From the NCBI GenBank assembly GCA_947494305.1, contig CANLUL010000001.1, positions 806,001 to 870,000 on the forward strand: a stretch of 64,000 bases of DNA, read 5' to 3'. Positions 9,024-17,727 of this stretch are shown piece after piece (within the stretch, counting starts at the first letter, position 1; the number at the start of each line of letters is the position of its first letter). A program made the position numbers and the translations under genes. The notes beneath the pieces were generated by a model. It was given only the letters and a program-made list of their open reading frames with translations. It did no database searches and was not told the origin of the DNA. This DNA is from an uncultured Sphingomonadaceae bacterium. GTDB lineage: Bacteria > Pseudomonadota > Alphaproteobacteria > Sphingomonadales > Sphingomonadaceae.

Positions 9024-10323
9024 TTGCCTCGCCCGTCACGGGGTCATCACAGGCAAGATGAAGCTGTTGGCCAAGCCAAGCTGCCACCAAGCACATCCCG
9101 GCAATCAAAAGAAGTTGCTGAATTGTAGTGACACCGGCCATGCTGAGGCCCAGTGCCGCCAGTGAACCCAGAACCATGCCCCCGCTATTCACTATATTGT
9201 TCGCCGCAATTGTTCGAGCGGTCTGACTGATCTCCACCGTTGTTGTCAGAAATGCATAGAGTGGCACCACGAAACTTCCCCCGGCAATTGCCACTCCCAG
9301 CAGTGTTATGAGTAAGCCCCAACTTCCTTTGTAACTCATGAAGGTCAAAAAATCGTATAATTGTCCATCGGGAAGTCCTTCCCATCGTGACGACACAAAA
9401 AACAATATTACGACAAATGCACCCATGATGAGCACGCTTATGGGAGCAAATTTTGCCGACACTTGGTTTTTAAGCAACCTGTTGACGATGATGGATCCTA
9501 TCGCGATTCCGATCGAGAATATACCTAAGAACAGACTTGCTACTGTTGGATCGGCTGTGAGGACATTTTTGACCAAGGGTGGGAATTGAATCATCAAAAC
9601 CGCACCTATTGTCCAGAAAAAACTGATAGCAATAATCGCCAAAAACAGTCGTTTTACGTGCATGGTCTCGCGAACTAATCGATAAGACGATCGCACAAAA
9701 TTATAGTCAATTTTTTCAACGTCTTTTTGGGGCGGGGCTGATGGGATGTATCTCGCACTAATCCAACCAATAATTGCGACCAGCAAAACAAAGGCTGCAG
9801 CGGCTTTCTCATTTACAAGATCAACGATAATGCCGCCCAAAATCGTGCCACCCAAAATTGCTATATACGTTCCGGCTTCTACCAGGCCAGTCCCACCCAA
9901 CACTTCTTCCTTTTTCAGATGTTGAGGCAGAATCGCGTATTTTATAGGGCCAAAAAAAGTGGATTGAACGCCTAAAAGAGTGAGCGCCGTCAGCATAAGG
10001 GGGATATTGTGCAGGACAAGGCCCGCACCGCCAATTAGAGCGATGACGATCTCCAATGTCTTCACGAATCTGCTGATTGTCGCTTTATCATAATTGTCTG
10101 CCAACTGCCCGGCGACGGCTGAGAAGATGAAGAATGGCAATATGAACAAACCTGATGCCAGCGCGCTAAACTGGAATTCCAGTGCAGGGTCGTTGTAGAT
10201 TTGGTAGATAACCAGGATCACCATCGCAAACTTGAAAAGATTGTCGTTAAACGCCCCAAGCAACTGAGTAATAAAAAGCGGTAAGAACCTTTTCGTACGC
10301 AACAAATGCATGGTATTTTGCAT
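9013..10323 (-). CDS. MFS transporter, LplT-like (lysophospholipid transporter family)
   Basis: A 436-residue 12-helix major facilitator protein of the inner membrane. The N-terminal FLPLFITQLLGAFNDNLFKFA matches the LplT/acyl-ACP-synthetase-linked transporter group, in which the Q..GAFNDN..K motif is diagnostic. It also shows GQLADNYDKATISR in the first cytoplasmic loop and STFFGPIKYAILPQHL. In E. coli LplT flips lysophospholipids inward for reacylation by Aas. In many alphaproteobacteria the homologous domain is fused to acyltransferase and ligase domains, but here it stands alone. No aas-type gene is adjacent, so the substrate is inferred from family only. Confidence 0.85.
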   Translation of the reverse strand: MQNTMHLLRTKRFLPLFITQLLGAFNDNLFKFAMVILVIYQIYNDPALEFQFSALASGLFILPFFIFSAVAGQLADNYDKATISRFVKTLEIVIALIGGAGLVLHNIPLMLTALTLLGVQSTFFGPIKYAILPQHLKKEEVLGGTGLVEAGTYIAILGGTILGGIIVDLVNEKAAAAFVLLVAIIGWISARYIPSAPPQKDVEKIDYNFVRSSYRLVRETMHVKRLFLAIIAISFFWTIGAVLMIQFPPLVKNVLTADPTVASLFLGIFSIGIAIGSIIVNRLLKNQVSAKFAPISVLIMGAFVVILFFVSSRWEGLPDGQLYDFLTFMSYKGSWGLLITLLGVAIAGGSFVVPLYAFLTTTVEISQTARTIAANNIVNSGGMVLGSLAALGLSMAGVTTIQQLLLIAGMCLVAAWLGQQLHLACDDPVTGEAIRK

Positions 10324-10500
10324 GTAAGATTATCTCTTCTCCGGTAAAAACCGGCTTCCAATGCCCCTGTGAGAAGACGTGTTTAGTCGATTCCCTTGAT
10401 CGGTCAAACAGATAGAAAGGCAAGCTGCGGAACAAAGGGCTAAAATTTATGAGCTTAGTGTTTCAAATTTGGATCAAATTTGGTTATGCGACTTTCTTAT

Positions 10501-11052
10501 ATGCTCAATCTGCCCAACATATTAACTCTATCCAGAATTATTGCCGTCCCGCTACTTGTGTGGTTGCTCTGGTTTCCTGGCTGGAAATTGGGTTACTTGC
10601 TAGCTACCGGATTGTACGCGCTAATGGCCATTACCGACTATTTTGATGGTTACCTCGCTCGAACACAAGGTACAGTCTCTAAGCTTGGCATCTTTTTGGA
10701 TCCCATTGCCGACAAAATCATGGTTGCTTCTGTCATATTGATACTCTGCGCAACACAGGATATTCAGGGTTATCATGTAATTGCAGCGTTGATCATCCTG
10801 CTACGGGAAATTGCAGTATCGGGTTTACGTGAATTTTTAGCTGGTCTCCAAGTCAGCGTACCCGTCAGCCAGTTGGCCAAGTGGAAAACGACACTGCAAC
10901 TGGTTGCTTTGGGTGCGTTGATCCTGGCAGGGGGTTTTCCGGAACAAGACTGGATTCAAACAACCGGCATCGGCGCACTTTGGGCGGCGGCTTTGATTAC
11001 GGTCATCACGGGTTGGGATTATCTCCGAGTTGGCCTAAAGCACATGGACTGA
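10501..11052 (+). CDS. pgsA: CDP-diacylglycerol--glycerol-3-phosphate 3-phosphatidyltransferase
   Basis: An integral membrane enzyme that makes phosphatidylglycerophosphate, the committed step to phosphatidylglycerol and cardiolipin. The CDP-alcohol phosphotransferase motif DG..AR........G...D...D is complete, as DGYLAR, then G-IFL-D-PIA-D. About 183 residues and several hydrophobic helices fit PgsA. I take MLNLPNILTLSRI as the start (10501). An ATG at 10486 would add five residues, and no strong ribosome binding site decides between them. The stop overlaps the moaD start as TGATG, so lipid and molybdopterin genes are translationally coupled. Confidence 0.93.
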   Translation: MLNLPNILTLSRIIAVPLLVWLLWFPGWKLGYLLATGLYALMAITDYFDGYLARTQGTVSKLGIFLDPIADKIMVASVILILCATQDIQGYHVIAALIILLREIAVSGLREFLAGLQVSVPVSQLAKWKTTLQLVALGALILAGGFPEQDWIQTTGIGALWAAALITVITGWDYLRVGLKHMD

Positions 11053-11315
11053 TGGCACGAATTCTAAACATTGTATATTTTGCCTGGGTGAAAGAGCGTC
11101 TGGGCAAGGGGCACGAAGCGATGGAGATTCCCAGCGATTTGGATACAATATCCGATCTTGTTGAACTCCTCAGCAAACAGGCGCCTGAATACAAGTCTGT
11201 GTTTGCGGATTTGACCAAGTTGAGATTTGCGCTTGATCAAGAATTTACCTCCATTGATGCGTCGATAAACAGTGCTGAGGAACTGGCAATATTTCCGCCG
11301 GTGACGGGCGGATGA
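11052..11315 (+). CDS. moaD: Molybdopterin synthase sulfur carrier subunit MoaD
   Basis: An 87-residue ubiquitin-like protein ending in the diagnostic Gly-Gly (FPPVTGG), whose C-terminal thiocarboxylate donates sulfur for the dithiolene of molybdopterin. The true start is the ATG at 11052 inside a TGATG overlap with pgsA. A longer in-frame extension reads through pgsA in another frame and is not plausible. It overlaps moaE by ATGA at 11312-11315, so both synthase subunits are made together. Confidence 0.94.
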   Translation: MARILNIVYFAWVKERLGKGHEAMEIPSDLDTISDLVELLSKQAPEYKSVFADLTKLRFALDQEFTSIDASINSAEELAIFPPVTGG

Positions 11316-11749
11316 TAAAAGTAGAAGTTTACGCTGACGATTTTGATGCAGGTTTCGAGATTTCAAAATTGTCCGCATTGGGATGTGGTGCGGTAGCTAG
11401 TTTCATTGGTCTGGTTCGCGGAGATGGCGACGTTGAGGCGTTGGAATTAGAACATTATCCCGTAATGACTCAAAAAGCGTTACGCGACATTGCTGAAACC
11501 GCCAATGGCCGTTGGCCGCTGCATGGAATCACCATAGTGCACAGAGTAGGGAAAATGTCTCTCGGCGAACAGATTGTTCTGGTCTGTACCTGTTCAGATC
11601 ACCGGAGCGCCGCCTTGGATTCATGTTCTTACATCATGGATCGTTTGAAAACAGGCGCTCCGTTTTGGAAGAAGCAATGGTTCAAAGACGGGCGCAGTGA
11701 GTGGGTAGAAGAACGTCAATCGGATTTAGATGCCAAGGGCAGATGGTAG
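11312..11749 (+). CDS. moaE: Molybdopterin synthase catalytic subunit MoaE
   Basis: A 145-residue partner of MoaD that converts cyclic pyranopterin monophosphate to molybdopterin. Typical segments are GAVASFIGLVRGDG, LELEHYPVMTQKAL, ITIVHRVGKMSLGEQIVLV, and the active-site region DRLKTGAPFWKKQWFKDG with its lysines. Length fits the family (about 150). It starts within the moaD stop (ATGA) and ends 25 bp before the convergent oxyR gene. No other moa genes lie in the window. Confidence 0.96.
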   Translation: MIKVEVYADDFDAGFEISKLSALGCGAVASFIGLVRGDGDVEALELEHYPVMTQKALRDIAETANGRWPLHGITIVHRVGKMSLGEQIVLVCTCSDHRSAALDSCSYIMDRLKTGAPFWKKQWFKDGRSEWVEERQSDLDAKGRW

Positions 11750-11774
11750 GTTTGTCGAACGGTAAGATTGTAGT

Positions 11775-12689
11775 CTAGTCCGATTTCCAACTGCTCTGCT
11801 CCTCCATAATTTGAGCCAGCAATTTAAATTCTTCCCGGCGTGGACTGTTTTTGCGCCAGATTAACGCGATTTGGCGATAGGCATGTTCGGACTTTAAAGG
11901 GCGAGCTACAATATCAGTTCTATCCAAAATGCCGCTATCAATAGCCATTTTTGGGAGCAGTGTGAGACCAAGATTATTGTCCACCATTTGCACCAATGTG
12001 TGCAGTGAGGTTCCCATCATTCGTGCAGAGGCTCTTAGCTCCGGTCGGTTACAGGCAGCAAGCGCATGATCTTTCAAACAGTGCCCATCTTCAAGAAGTA
12101 GTAATTGGTTTTCGTCAATTATCGCCGGGTCAACAATATTTGGTGGATCGCGTGGATCGTTCTTTGGAAAGGCAATTAGAATCTCATCTGAGAAAAGTGT
12201 TGCAGATTCCACGTCACCGCATGGAAAAGGTTGGGCGAGCAGAACGCAATCGACTTGGCCGTGATGCAGAGAGTCGCAAGCCGCCTGGCTCGGTTCTTCC
12301 TTCAAATATAATTTTAGATCAGGCCGGTCTTGGCGCAATTTTGGAAGCAGCCGCGGCAACAAAAAGGGAGCAATCGTTGGTATGACGCTCATTCGTATAT
12401 CCCCCGAAAGAGGTTTGCCGGCTGAACGTGCCATTTCTGAAAGTTCTTCCGCTTCCCTTAAAATTCGATGAGCTTTTTCAACTATTGCATTGCCGAGTTC
12501 CGTAAACCGAACGACTCTTCGTGTGCGTTCCACCAAAACAATATCTAGGAGCGCCTCTAGTTCTTTTATACCTGCCGACAACGTAGATTGTGTAACGAAA
12601 CAAGCTTCTGCCGCTCGACCAAAATGGCCATGCTCTTGTAATGCAACAAGATATTGCAATTGTTTCAGTGTTGGCAGGTAACTAGACAT
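11775..12689 (-). CDS. oxyR: LysR-family hydrogen peroxide sensor OxyR
   Basis: A 304-residue LysR regulator. Residues 1-60 are the winged HTH (LPTLKQLQYLVALQEHGHFGRAA). Two cysteines lie in the effector domain at C204 (in DGHCLKDHAL) and C213 (in AACNRPE). Their nine-residue spacing matches the peroxide-sensing pair of E. coli OxyR (C199/C208), which supports OxyR rather than a generic LysR protein. The ATG at 12689 follows GAGGAA. Expected targets include katG, which lies 19 kb away in this window. I could not recognise a convincing OxyR site at katG. It is divergent from the serine acetyltransferase gene with 152 bp between. Confidence 0.9.
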   Translation of the reverse strand: MSSYLPTLKQLQYLVALQEHGHFGRAAEACFVTQSTLSAGIKELEALLDIVLVERTRRVVRFTELGNAIVEKAHRILREAEELSEMARSAGKPLSGDIRMSVIPTIAPFLLPRLLPKLRQDRPDLKLYLKEEPSQAACDSLHHGQVDCVLLAQPFPCGDVESATLFSDEILIAFPKNDPRDPPNIVDPAIIDENQLLLLEDGHCLKDHALAACNRPELRASARMMGTSLHTLVQMVDNNLGLTLLPKMAIDSGILDRTDIVARPLKSEHAYRQIALIWRKNSPRREEFKLLAQIMEEQSSWKSD

Positions 12690-12841
12690 GAGTGATTTCC
12701 TCGATAAGTAATTCCGTTCTAATCATATTTGTGCATTGATTCGAGTAATTTTCCGATTGAAAAAAGTCAGTTTCAAAAAAAGACTGGTAATCAGGCAATC
12801 AGAAGACTAATTTTATCACTCGAAGCAGACTGGAGGAAAAC

Positions 12842-13549
12842 ATGCTGCGGGCATTGGGTGAATATTTAGATTCCATAAAGGCTAGGGATCCGGCGCCACG
12901 ATCTCGTTGGGAAGTATTGCTCTATCCCGGCGTGTTGGCCGTTGGTTTGCATAGGTTCGCCAATTGGTTATTTCGTGGCGAACTATATTTTCTAGCGAGA
13001 TTTGTGAATCATTTTGCAAGATTGTTCACAGGTATTGATATCCATCCCGGAGCCAAAATTGGTCGGCACTTGTTTATCGATCATGGTTTTTCAGTGATTG
13101 GTGAAACCGCGGAAATTGGGGACAATGTCACAATCTACCAATGTGTGACTCTGGGCGGTACCAATCCCACGAGTGGCGTTGGTGGAAAACGCCATCCAAC
13201 CATTGAGAACGATGTTATATTGGGATCTGGTGCTCAAGTCCTGGGACCCATAACCGTTGCCAAAAGAGCGCGTGTTGGTGCCAATGCTGTAGTTACTCAG
13301 GATGTTCCTGAAGGCGCGACAATGGTTGGTGTGAAAGCGCGCCAAACTCTAGTGGAAGCTGAACAGTATCAGAAAGAGTTTGTCCCATACGGTACGCCAT
13401 GTAGTGAAGTTTTTGATCCAGCGACGCAAAAACTTGAGTTACTTCAATGTGAGATGGAACAGCTGCAAAAACGCATTGCATCTTTGGTTGAAGAGCGAGG
13501 TTCCCGTGAAGAAGATATAGCTGAAGAAAAGGGACGTGATAGCGCCTGA
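12842..13549 (+). CDS. Serine O-acetyltransferase (EpsC/CysE short form)
   Basis: A 235-residue left-handed beta-helix acetyltransferase that makes O-acetylserine for cysteine synthesis. The motifs GIDIHPGAKIGRHLFIDHG, GETAEIGDNVTIYQCVTLGGT and GGKRHPTIENDVILGSGAQVLGP are those of SAT enzymes, with the catalytic Asp-His in IDHG. The short N-terminal domain matches the EpsC-type SAT. The last 40 residues form a Glu/Lys-rich, probably coiled-coil tail (LELLQCEMEQLQKRIASLVEERG), longer than usual. A strong GGAGG precedes the ATG by 6 bp. It overlaps the DUF2794 gene (TGATG). Confidence 0.93.
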   Translation: MLRALGEYLDSIKARDPAPRSRWEVLLYPGVLAVGLHRFANWLFRGELYFLARFVNHFARLFTGIDIHPGAKIGRHLFIDHGFSVIGETAEIGDNVTIYQCVTLGGTNPTSGVGGKRHPTIENDVILGSGAQVLGPITVAKRARVGANAVVTQDVPEGATMVGVKARQTLVEAEQYQKEFVPYGTPCSEVFDPATQKLELLQCEMEQLQKRIASLVEERGSREEDIAEEKGRDSA

Positions 13550-13905
13550 TGGCAATCGACCAAACCAATCTAGCAAGTTTTACAAGAGGTGCATCTAAAC
13601 CAACACAAGTTGGTTTTGAACGCAAAGAAATTGAAAAAATTCTTGGCCTTTATGGCCGTATGGTTGCGGCAGGGAATTGGCGAGATTATGCGATGGATAT
13701 GCGGAAGGATGTGGCAATATTTGCGGCTTTTCGCCGTGCATCCGAGAGACCTCAAATACGCATTGAAAAACGGCCTGCTGATAGAAATAAACAAGGTATG
13801 TGGTCTTTACACGGTGAACATGGGCAAGTTTTAAAACGTGGTCATGAGCTTTCTGGTGTGTTGTCTCCGGTTGAGAGGCAATTGGTGAAGCTTGTTAGCG
13901 GTTAG
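13549..13905 (+). CDS. DUF2794 domain protein
   Basis: A 118-residue protein that matches DUF2794, a family found mainly in alphaproteobacteria and of unknown function. Recognisable parts are VGFERKEIEKILGLYGRMVAAG, WRDYAMDMRKDVAIFAAFRRASERP and the C-terminal VLSPVERQLVKLV. There is no signal peptide or membrane segment, so it should be cytosolic. It starts within the serine acetyltransferase stop (TGATG), so the two products are made at linked rates. Confidence 0.88.
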   Translation: MAIDQTNLASFTRGASKPTQVGFERKEIEKILGLYGRMVAAGNWRDYAMDMRKDVAIFAAFRRASERPQIRIEKRPADRNKQGMWSLHGEHGQVLKRGHELSGVLSPVERQLVKLVSG

Positions 13906-13953
13906 AGTTTGCTCAATTTCAATCTGTATGATTGTAAGAAAAATGAAATAAAA

Positions 13954-13993
13954 CTGACACTATCGCGCAACGTAAAGATCATAGATTTGTCAC
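13954..13993 (+). promoter_or_regulatory. Weak candidate Pho box in front of the porin gene
   Basis: Four 7-bp units at exactly 11-bp spacing, CTGACAC (13954), GCGCAAC (13965), AGATCAT (13976) and TTGTCAC (13987), end 34 bp before the porin ATG. The first and last match the CTGTCAT/C consensus well, while the middle two are poor. The downstream gene and 11-bp periodicity fit PhoB, but the sequence match alone is weak. Confidence 0.3.
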
Positions 13994-14027
13994 CTGAAGT
14001 TAAAAAGTAATCAGGGACGGCCTTTAC

Positions 14028-15386
14028 ATGAATTTGAAATCAGTTTTTGTTGCCAGTGTCGCAATCGCGGCACTTCTACCAACGCATGCCATCGCTGCTC
14101 CAATCACGCCTGAAGAGGCTTCCTCTCTGCTAAATCGGTTGAATGACTTAGAGCAAGAAGTACAGATGCTACGAGCTAAGTTAAGTACTGTAGAAACTGT
14201 TCAACAAAAGCAATCAGAGCAAGTCGCAGCAGTCAAAAAAACAACCGAATCAAAATCAAAAACTGTGATCAACTGGAAGGGTGCTCCAGAATTAAAAAAT
14301 GATGATGGCTGGAGCTTTAAGCCGCGAGGCCGTGTGCTTATTGATGCAGGTTCTTTGGGTTCTGTTCCCTCAACTATTGCTACCAACGATCGCGGTTTTT
14401 CCAATGAAGCGCGACGCGTTCGTCTGGGTGTGCAAGGATCCATTCCTGGTGGATTTGGCTACAAAGTTGAAGCAGATTTGGCTGACGGGGTTGAGCTAAC
14501 CGATGCATATCTGGACTACAAAGATGGCAATCTGAAAATCAAAGTCGGCCAACACAATAATTTCCAGTCATTGGAAGAATTGTCCAGCTCAAACGATACC
14601 AGTTTTATTGAGCGTTCAGCATTTACAGATGCTTTTGGGTTTCAGCGAAAGGTCGGTATTTCTGCAGAATACAAGGCTGGAGATATTATACTGCAGGGCG
14701 GTGTCTTCACGGACAATATTGACGATCTAAATGGGGCAAACGACAGTATTGGGCTTGATGGCCGTGTTGTATTCGCACCTAAATTGGGCGATACACAGCT
14801 GCACTTCGGTGGTTCTGCCCACTGGCGTGATCTTGGCAACGACATTACATCTGTGCGCTATCGTCAACGTCCATTGATACACACAGTTGATACGCGGTTT
14901 ATCAATACAGGCCGCATCATGAGGGCCACCGAGGAGACCAGCTATGGTTTGGAAGCAGCTGTTGTTTCCGGTCGCTTCCATGCAGCGGGCGAGACACATT
15001 GGGCAAAAGTTACTCGCACAGCAATGCCCAACCCAACGTTTTTCGGCGGTTCAATTGAAGGTGGAGTGTTCCTGACAGATGATAGTCGGGTGTATAAAGG
15101 TGGTGTTTTCAAAAGCCTGAAAGTCAAAAACCCAGTTGGCCAAGGTGGTATTGGAGCGTTGCAATTCAATGTCCGTTATGATCACCTTGACTTGGTTGAC
15201 GCAGGAATTATCGGCGGAACCCAGGATGGTTATATGGCATCATTAATTTGGACTCCGGTTAACCAAATACGGTTTCTCATCAACTACGGTCGCCTGTCGT
15301 ATAATGATGCATTCGGGATTGTTGCCGGTGCACCAAATGATTATTCCGTCGATGTATTTGGTGCAAGAGCGCAGGTCGTATTTTAA
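14028..15386 (+). CDS. Phosphate-selective-type outer membrane porin (OprO/OprP family)
   Basis: A 452-residue porin. Residues 1-23 are a signal peptide ending AIAA. Residues 29-65 form a coiled coil (LLNRLNDLEQEVQMLRAKLSTVE), the trimerising or peptidoglycan-facing segment typical of OprO/P-like porins. The rest is a 16-strand-type beta-barrel with alternating aromatic and Gly residues, including the family stretch FKVEADLADGVELTDAYLDY-like region near residue 150 and a C-terminus ending in aromatic Phe (ARAQVVF). It faces the phoB end of the pst cluster, so uptake of phosphate or polyphosphate across the outer membrane is a reasonable inference. Confidence 0.88.
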   Translation: MNLKSVFVASVAIAALLPTHAIAAPITPEEASSLLNRLNDLEQEVQMLRAKLSTVETVQQKQSEQVAAVKKTTESKSKTVINWKGAPELKNDDGWSFKPRGRVLIDAGSLGSVPSTIATNDRGFSNEARRVRLGVQGSIPGGFGYKVEADLADGVELTDAYLDYKDGNLKIKVGQHNNFQSLEELSSSNDTSFIERSAFTDAFGFQRKVGISAEYKAGDIILQGGVFTDNIDDLNGANDSIGLDGRVVFAPKLGDTQLHFGGSAHWRDLGNDITSVRYRQRPLIHTVDTRFINTGRIMRATEETSYGLEAAVVSGRFHAAGETHWAKVTRTAMPNPTFFGGSIEGGVFLTDDSRVYKGGVFKSLKVKNPVGQGGIGALQFNVRYDHLDLVDAGIIGGTQDGYMASLIWTPVNQIRFLINYGRLSYNDAFGIVAGAPNDYSVDVFGARAQVVF

Positions 15387-15420
15387 ACAATCAGTAACTC
15401 GATATTCTTGATGATTGTTT
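15385..15420. terminator. Possible bidirectional terminator hairpin
   Basis: Nine-base perfect inverted repeat AAACAATCA / TGATTGTTT around an 18-base loop, lying exactly between the convergent porin and phoB genes and overlapping both stop-codon regions. The stem is AT-rich, and each side ends in a short T run in its own direction. It could end both transcripts, but the low stability makes this uncertain. Confidence 0.4.
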
Positions 15421-16117
15421 AGATTAATGCATCGCTATCTAGTGCGTAACCTGCCGAACGGACGGTCCGAATGATATCGGGCTGTCCGTTGGCATTTAGG
15501 GCCTTGCGCAACCGACGAATGTGAACATCCACGGTACGGAGTTCGATATCGCTATCTTGTCCCCAAACGCTGTCTAACAAACGCTCCCGAGAAAAAACCC
15601 AGTTAGGATGCTCCAAAAAATGTCGGAGCAGCCGAAACTCGGTTGGGCCGAGAGGGATGACTTCACTATCCCGTTTTACTCGGTGAGCAACTGTATCCAT
15701 TTCTACATTACCGAATGCCAGCTTTTCACCGGCTAGTGCAGGTCGAACTCTTCGCAATACTGCCTTTACTCTAGCGATTAGCTCCCGTGGGCTGAACGGC
15801 TTTGTTACATAATCATCGGCCCCGATTTCCAAACCTCTGATCTTATCTTCTTCTTCGCCGCGAGCGGTTAACATTATAATCGGAATATTGGCTGTGTCGG
15901 GGGAACGCCGCAATTGGCGACAAACTTCGATTCCTGACAAATTCTCGATCATCCAGTCGAGTAATATTACATCTGGTCGATGTTCTTTTACGAGTAGCAG
16001 AGCTTCTTCACCATCAGGTGTCTGAATCACGTCATAATCCGCTTTTTTGAAATTCCACGACAACAATTCCGCAAGCGCATCGTCGTCCTCTACTATAAGT
16101 AGCTTCGGATTGTGCAT
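15419..16117 (-). CDS. phoB: Phosphate regulon response regulator PhoB
   Basis: A 232-residue OmpR-type regulator. The receiver domain has the acidic pair in VEDDDA, the phospho-acceptor D54 in VILLDWMIENL, T in MLTARG and K in YVTKPFSPREL. The C-terminal winged helix (about 130-228) includes PLGPTEFRLLRHFLEHPNWVFSRERLLDSVWG and VDVHIRRLRKAL. The WM after the aspartate is typical of PhoB. It lies 1 bp after phoU and is the last gene of the pst series. It should be phosphorylated by PhoR, encoded 5.5 kb upstream in the same block. Confidence 0.96.
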   Translation of the reverse strand: MHNPKLLIVEDDDALAELLSWNFKKADYDVIQTPDGEEALLLVKEHRPDVILLDWMIENLSGIEVCRQLRRSPDTANIPIIMLTARGEEEDKIRGLEIGADDYVTKPFSPRELIARVKAVLRRVRPALAGEKLAFGNVEMDTVAHRVKRDSEVIPLGPTEFRLLRHFLEHPNWVFSRERLLDSVWGQDSDIELRTVDVHIRRLRKALNANGQPDIIRTVRSAGYALDSDALI

Positions 16118-16118
16118 T

Positions 16119-16853
16119 TTACGTATCTTTATTGTCGATATTGGAGTCTGCTATATAGTCAGCAGGGTTCTCGCCTTTGTCACGTTCCGGCATTTGCTCG
16201 CCCTTGGCGGCGAAATAAACCATTTCGGCCACGTTTGTGGCATGATCTCCGATCCGTTCTAGATTTTTGGCGATGAACAGGACGTGTGCGGCTTGACCAA
16301 TATCCTTCGGATTTTCGATCATATGCGTAATGGTAGCGCGAAATATGCTCGTATAGAAATCATCCACTACTTGATCGCGATCACTGACATCTTCAGCCAA
16401 AACCGCATCTCTTCGCGCAAAAGCTTCAAGTGAATCATGAACAAGTTCAGAGGCAACTTGTGACATGGAAGGAAGGAGTGACACTGGCCCAAGCTTTTTA
16501 CCTTGCGACAATACAGGTACTCTTTTTGCGATATTTTTTGCGTAGTCACCAATACGTTCGACGACACCAGAAATCTTAAATGTTGCGATAAGCTCACGAA
16601 GATCATCTGCCATAGGAGCACGCAAAGCTATCGTTTGGAATGTGAGCTCATCTATGCGGCGTTCCAGATCGTCGATAAGCTTGTCTTCTCTCACGACCTC
16701 AGCAGCTAGTTCCAGATCCGATTTTTGCAGTGCGCGCATGGCTTTCGCTATTGCTTGTTCACTGCGCCCACCAATTTCTGCTACCATACCACGCAATTCA
16801 TTTATGTCTGTATCGAACGCTTTTACGGTATGTTTTGTGCCGCTATTTGGCAT
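16119..16853 (-). CDS. phoU: Phosphate transport system regulator PhoU
   Basis: A 244-residue all-helical protein with two PhoU repeats (about residues 18-105 and 120-210), each with an E/D-rich metal-binding helix: ERIGDYAKNIAKRVP and ERIGDHATNVAEMVYF. It acts between PstB and PhoR to shut off signalling when phosphate is plentiful. The genes pstB, phoU and phoB follow each other on one strand with gaps of 23 and 1 bp. The length is ordinary. Confidence 0.96.
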   Translation of the reverse strand: MPNSGTKHTVKAFDTDINELRGMVAEIGGRSEQAIAKAMRALQKSDLELAAEVVREDKLIDDLERRIDELTFQTIALRAPMADDLRELIATFKISGVVERIGDYAKNIAKRVPVLSQGKKLGPVSLLPSMSQVASELVHDSLEAFARRDAVLAEDVSDRDQVVDDFYTSIFRATITHMIENPKDIGQAAHVLFIAKNLERIGDHATNVAEMVYFAAKGEQMPERDKGENPADYIADSNIDNKDT

Positions 16854-16876
16854 TGTTCAAATCCCTTCTGCTGCGA

Positions 16877-17719
16877 TCAACCATATCGACCGGTGATGTA
16901 GTCTCGTGTTCTTTCTTCGGTAGGGTTGGTGAAAATATCTGTTGTGACGCCATATTCAACCAAAGTACCCAAGTGAAAGAAAGCAGTACGTTGCGATACA
17001 CGTGCGGCTTGCTGCATATTGTGCGTGACGATCACGATAGCATATTTTCCGCGAATTTCGTGGATTAGCTCTTCAATTTTGGCCGTCGCAATTGGATCGA
17101 GTGCCGAACACGGTTCGTCCATCAATATAACTTCTGGATCGACAGCAATGGCACGTGCGATACATAATCTTTGCTGTTGACCCCCGGACAGGGCCGTCCC
17201 GCTATCCTGCAATCGATCTTTGACTTCATTCCACAGGCCGGCGCGCTGCAAGGAAGTTTCGACGATATGATCCAGTTCATCTTTGCCGGATGCCAAGCCG
17301 TGAATGCGGGGACCGTAAGCGATGTTGTCGTAAATTGACTTAGGAAAGGGATTGGGTTTTTGAAAAACCATGCCAACCCTTGCACGCAATTGAACAACGT
17401 CCATTTGCGGCGCGTAAATATCTTCACCTTCTAGCGTGATATCACCCGTCACCTTGGCAATGGGGATGGTATCATTCATCCGATTGAGGCAACGGAGGAA
17501 AGTCGATTTTCCGCACCCGGATGGACCAATAAAAGCTGTTACGTTGTCCATGTTGACATCGATTGAAACGTTATCAATGGCCTGCTTTTCGCCATAGAAT
17601 ACGTTGACATTTCGAGTGGTCATTTTTGGTGGACCATCGCCGGCGGAAATTGATTGCGAAGCTCCCTCAGCCGAAGAAACACCGCTTTCCTGTATGTCAC
17701 CAGAAGTCATATCATCCAT
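16877..17719 (-). CDS. pstB: Phosphate ABC transporter ATP-binding protein PstB
   Basis: A 280-residue ABC ATPase. Walker A is GPSGCGKST at 65-73, the signature is [14 protein letters not shown], Walker B is [13 protein letters not shown], and the H-loop is VIVTHNM. PstB-specific text includes [17 protein letters not shown] and [13 protein letters not shown]. The first 35 residues are a Ser/Gly-rich extension before the ABC fold. Translation may begin at the first ATG (17719) or four codons later. It couples ATP hydrolysis to PstCA. Confidence 0.97.
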   Translation of the reverse strand: MDDMTSGDIQESGVSSAEGASQSISAGDGPPKMTTRNVNVFYGEKQAIDNVSIDVNMDNVTAFIGPSGCGKSTFLRCLNRMNDTIPIAKVTGDITLEGEDIYAPQMDVVQLRARVGMVFQKPNPFPKSIYDNIAYGPRIHGLASGKDELDHIVETSLQRAGLWNEVKDRLQDSGTALSGGQQQRLCIARAIAVDPEVILMDEPCSALDPIATAKIEELIHEIRGKYAIVIVTHNMQQAARVSQRTAFFHLGTLVEYGVTTDIFTNPTEERTRDYITGRYG

Positions 17720-17727
17720 TTTGTCAC

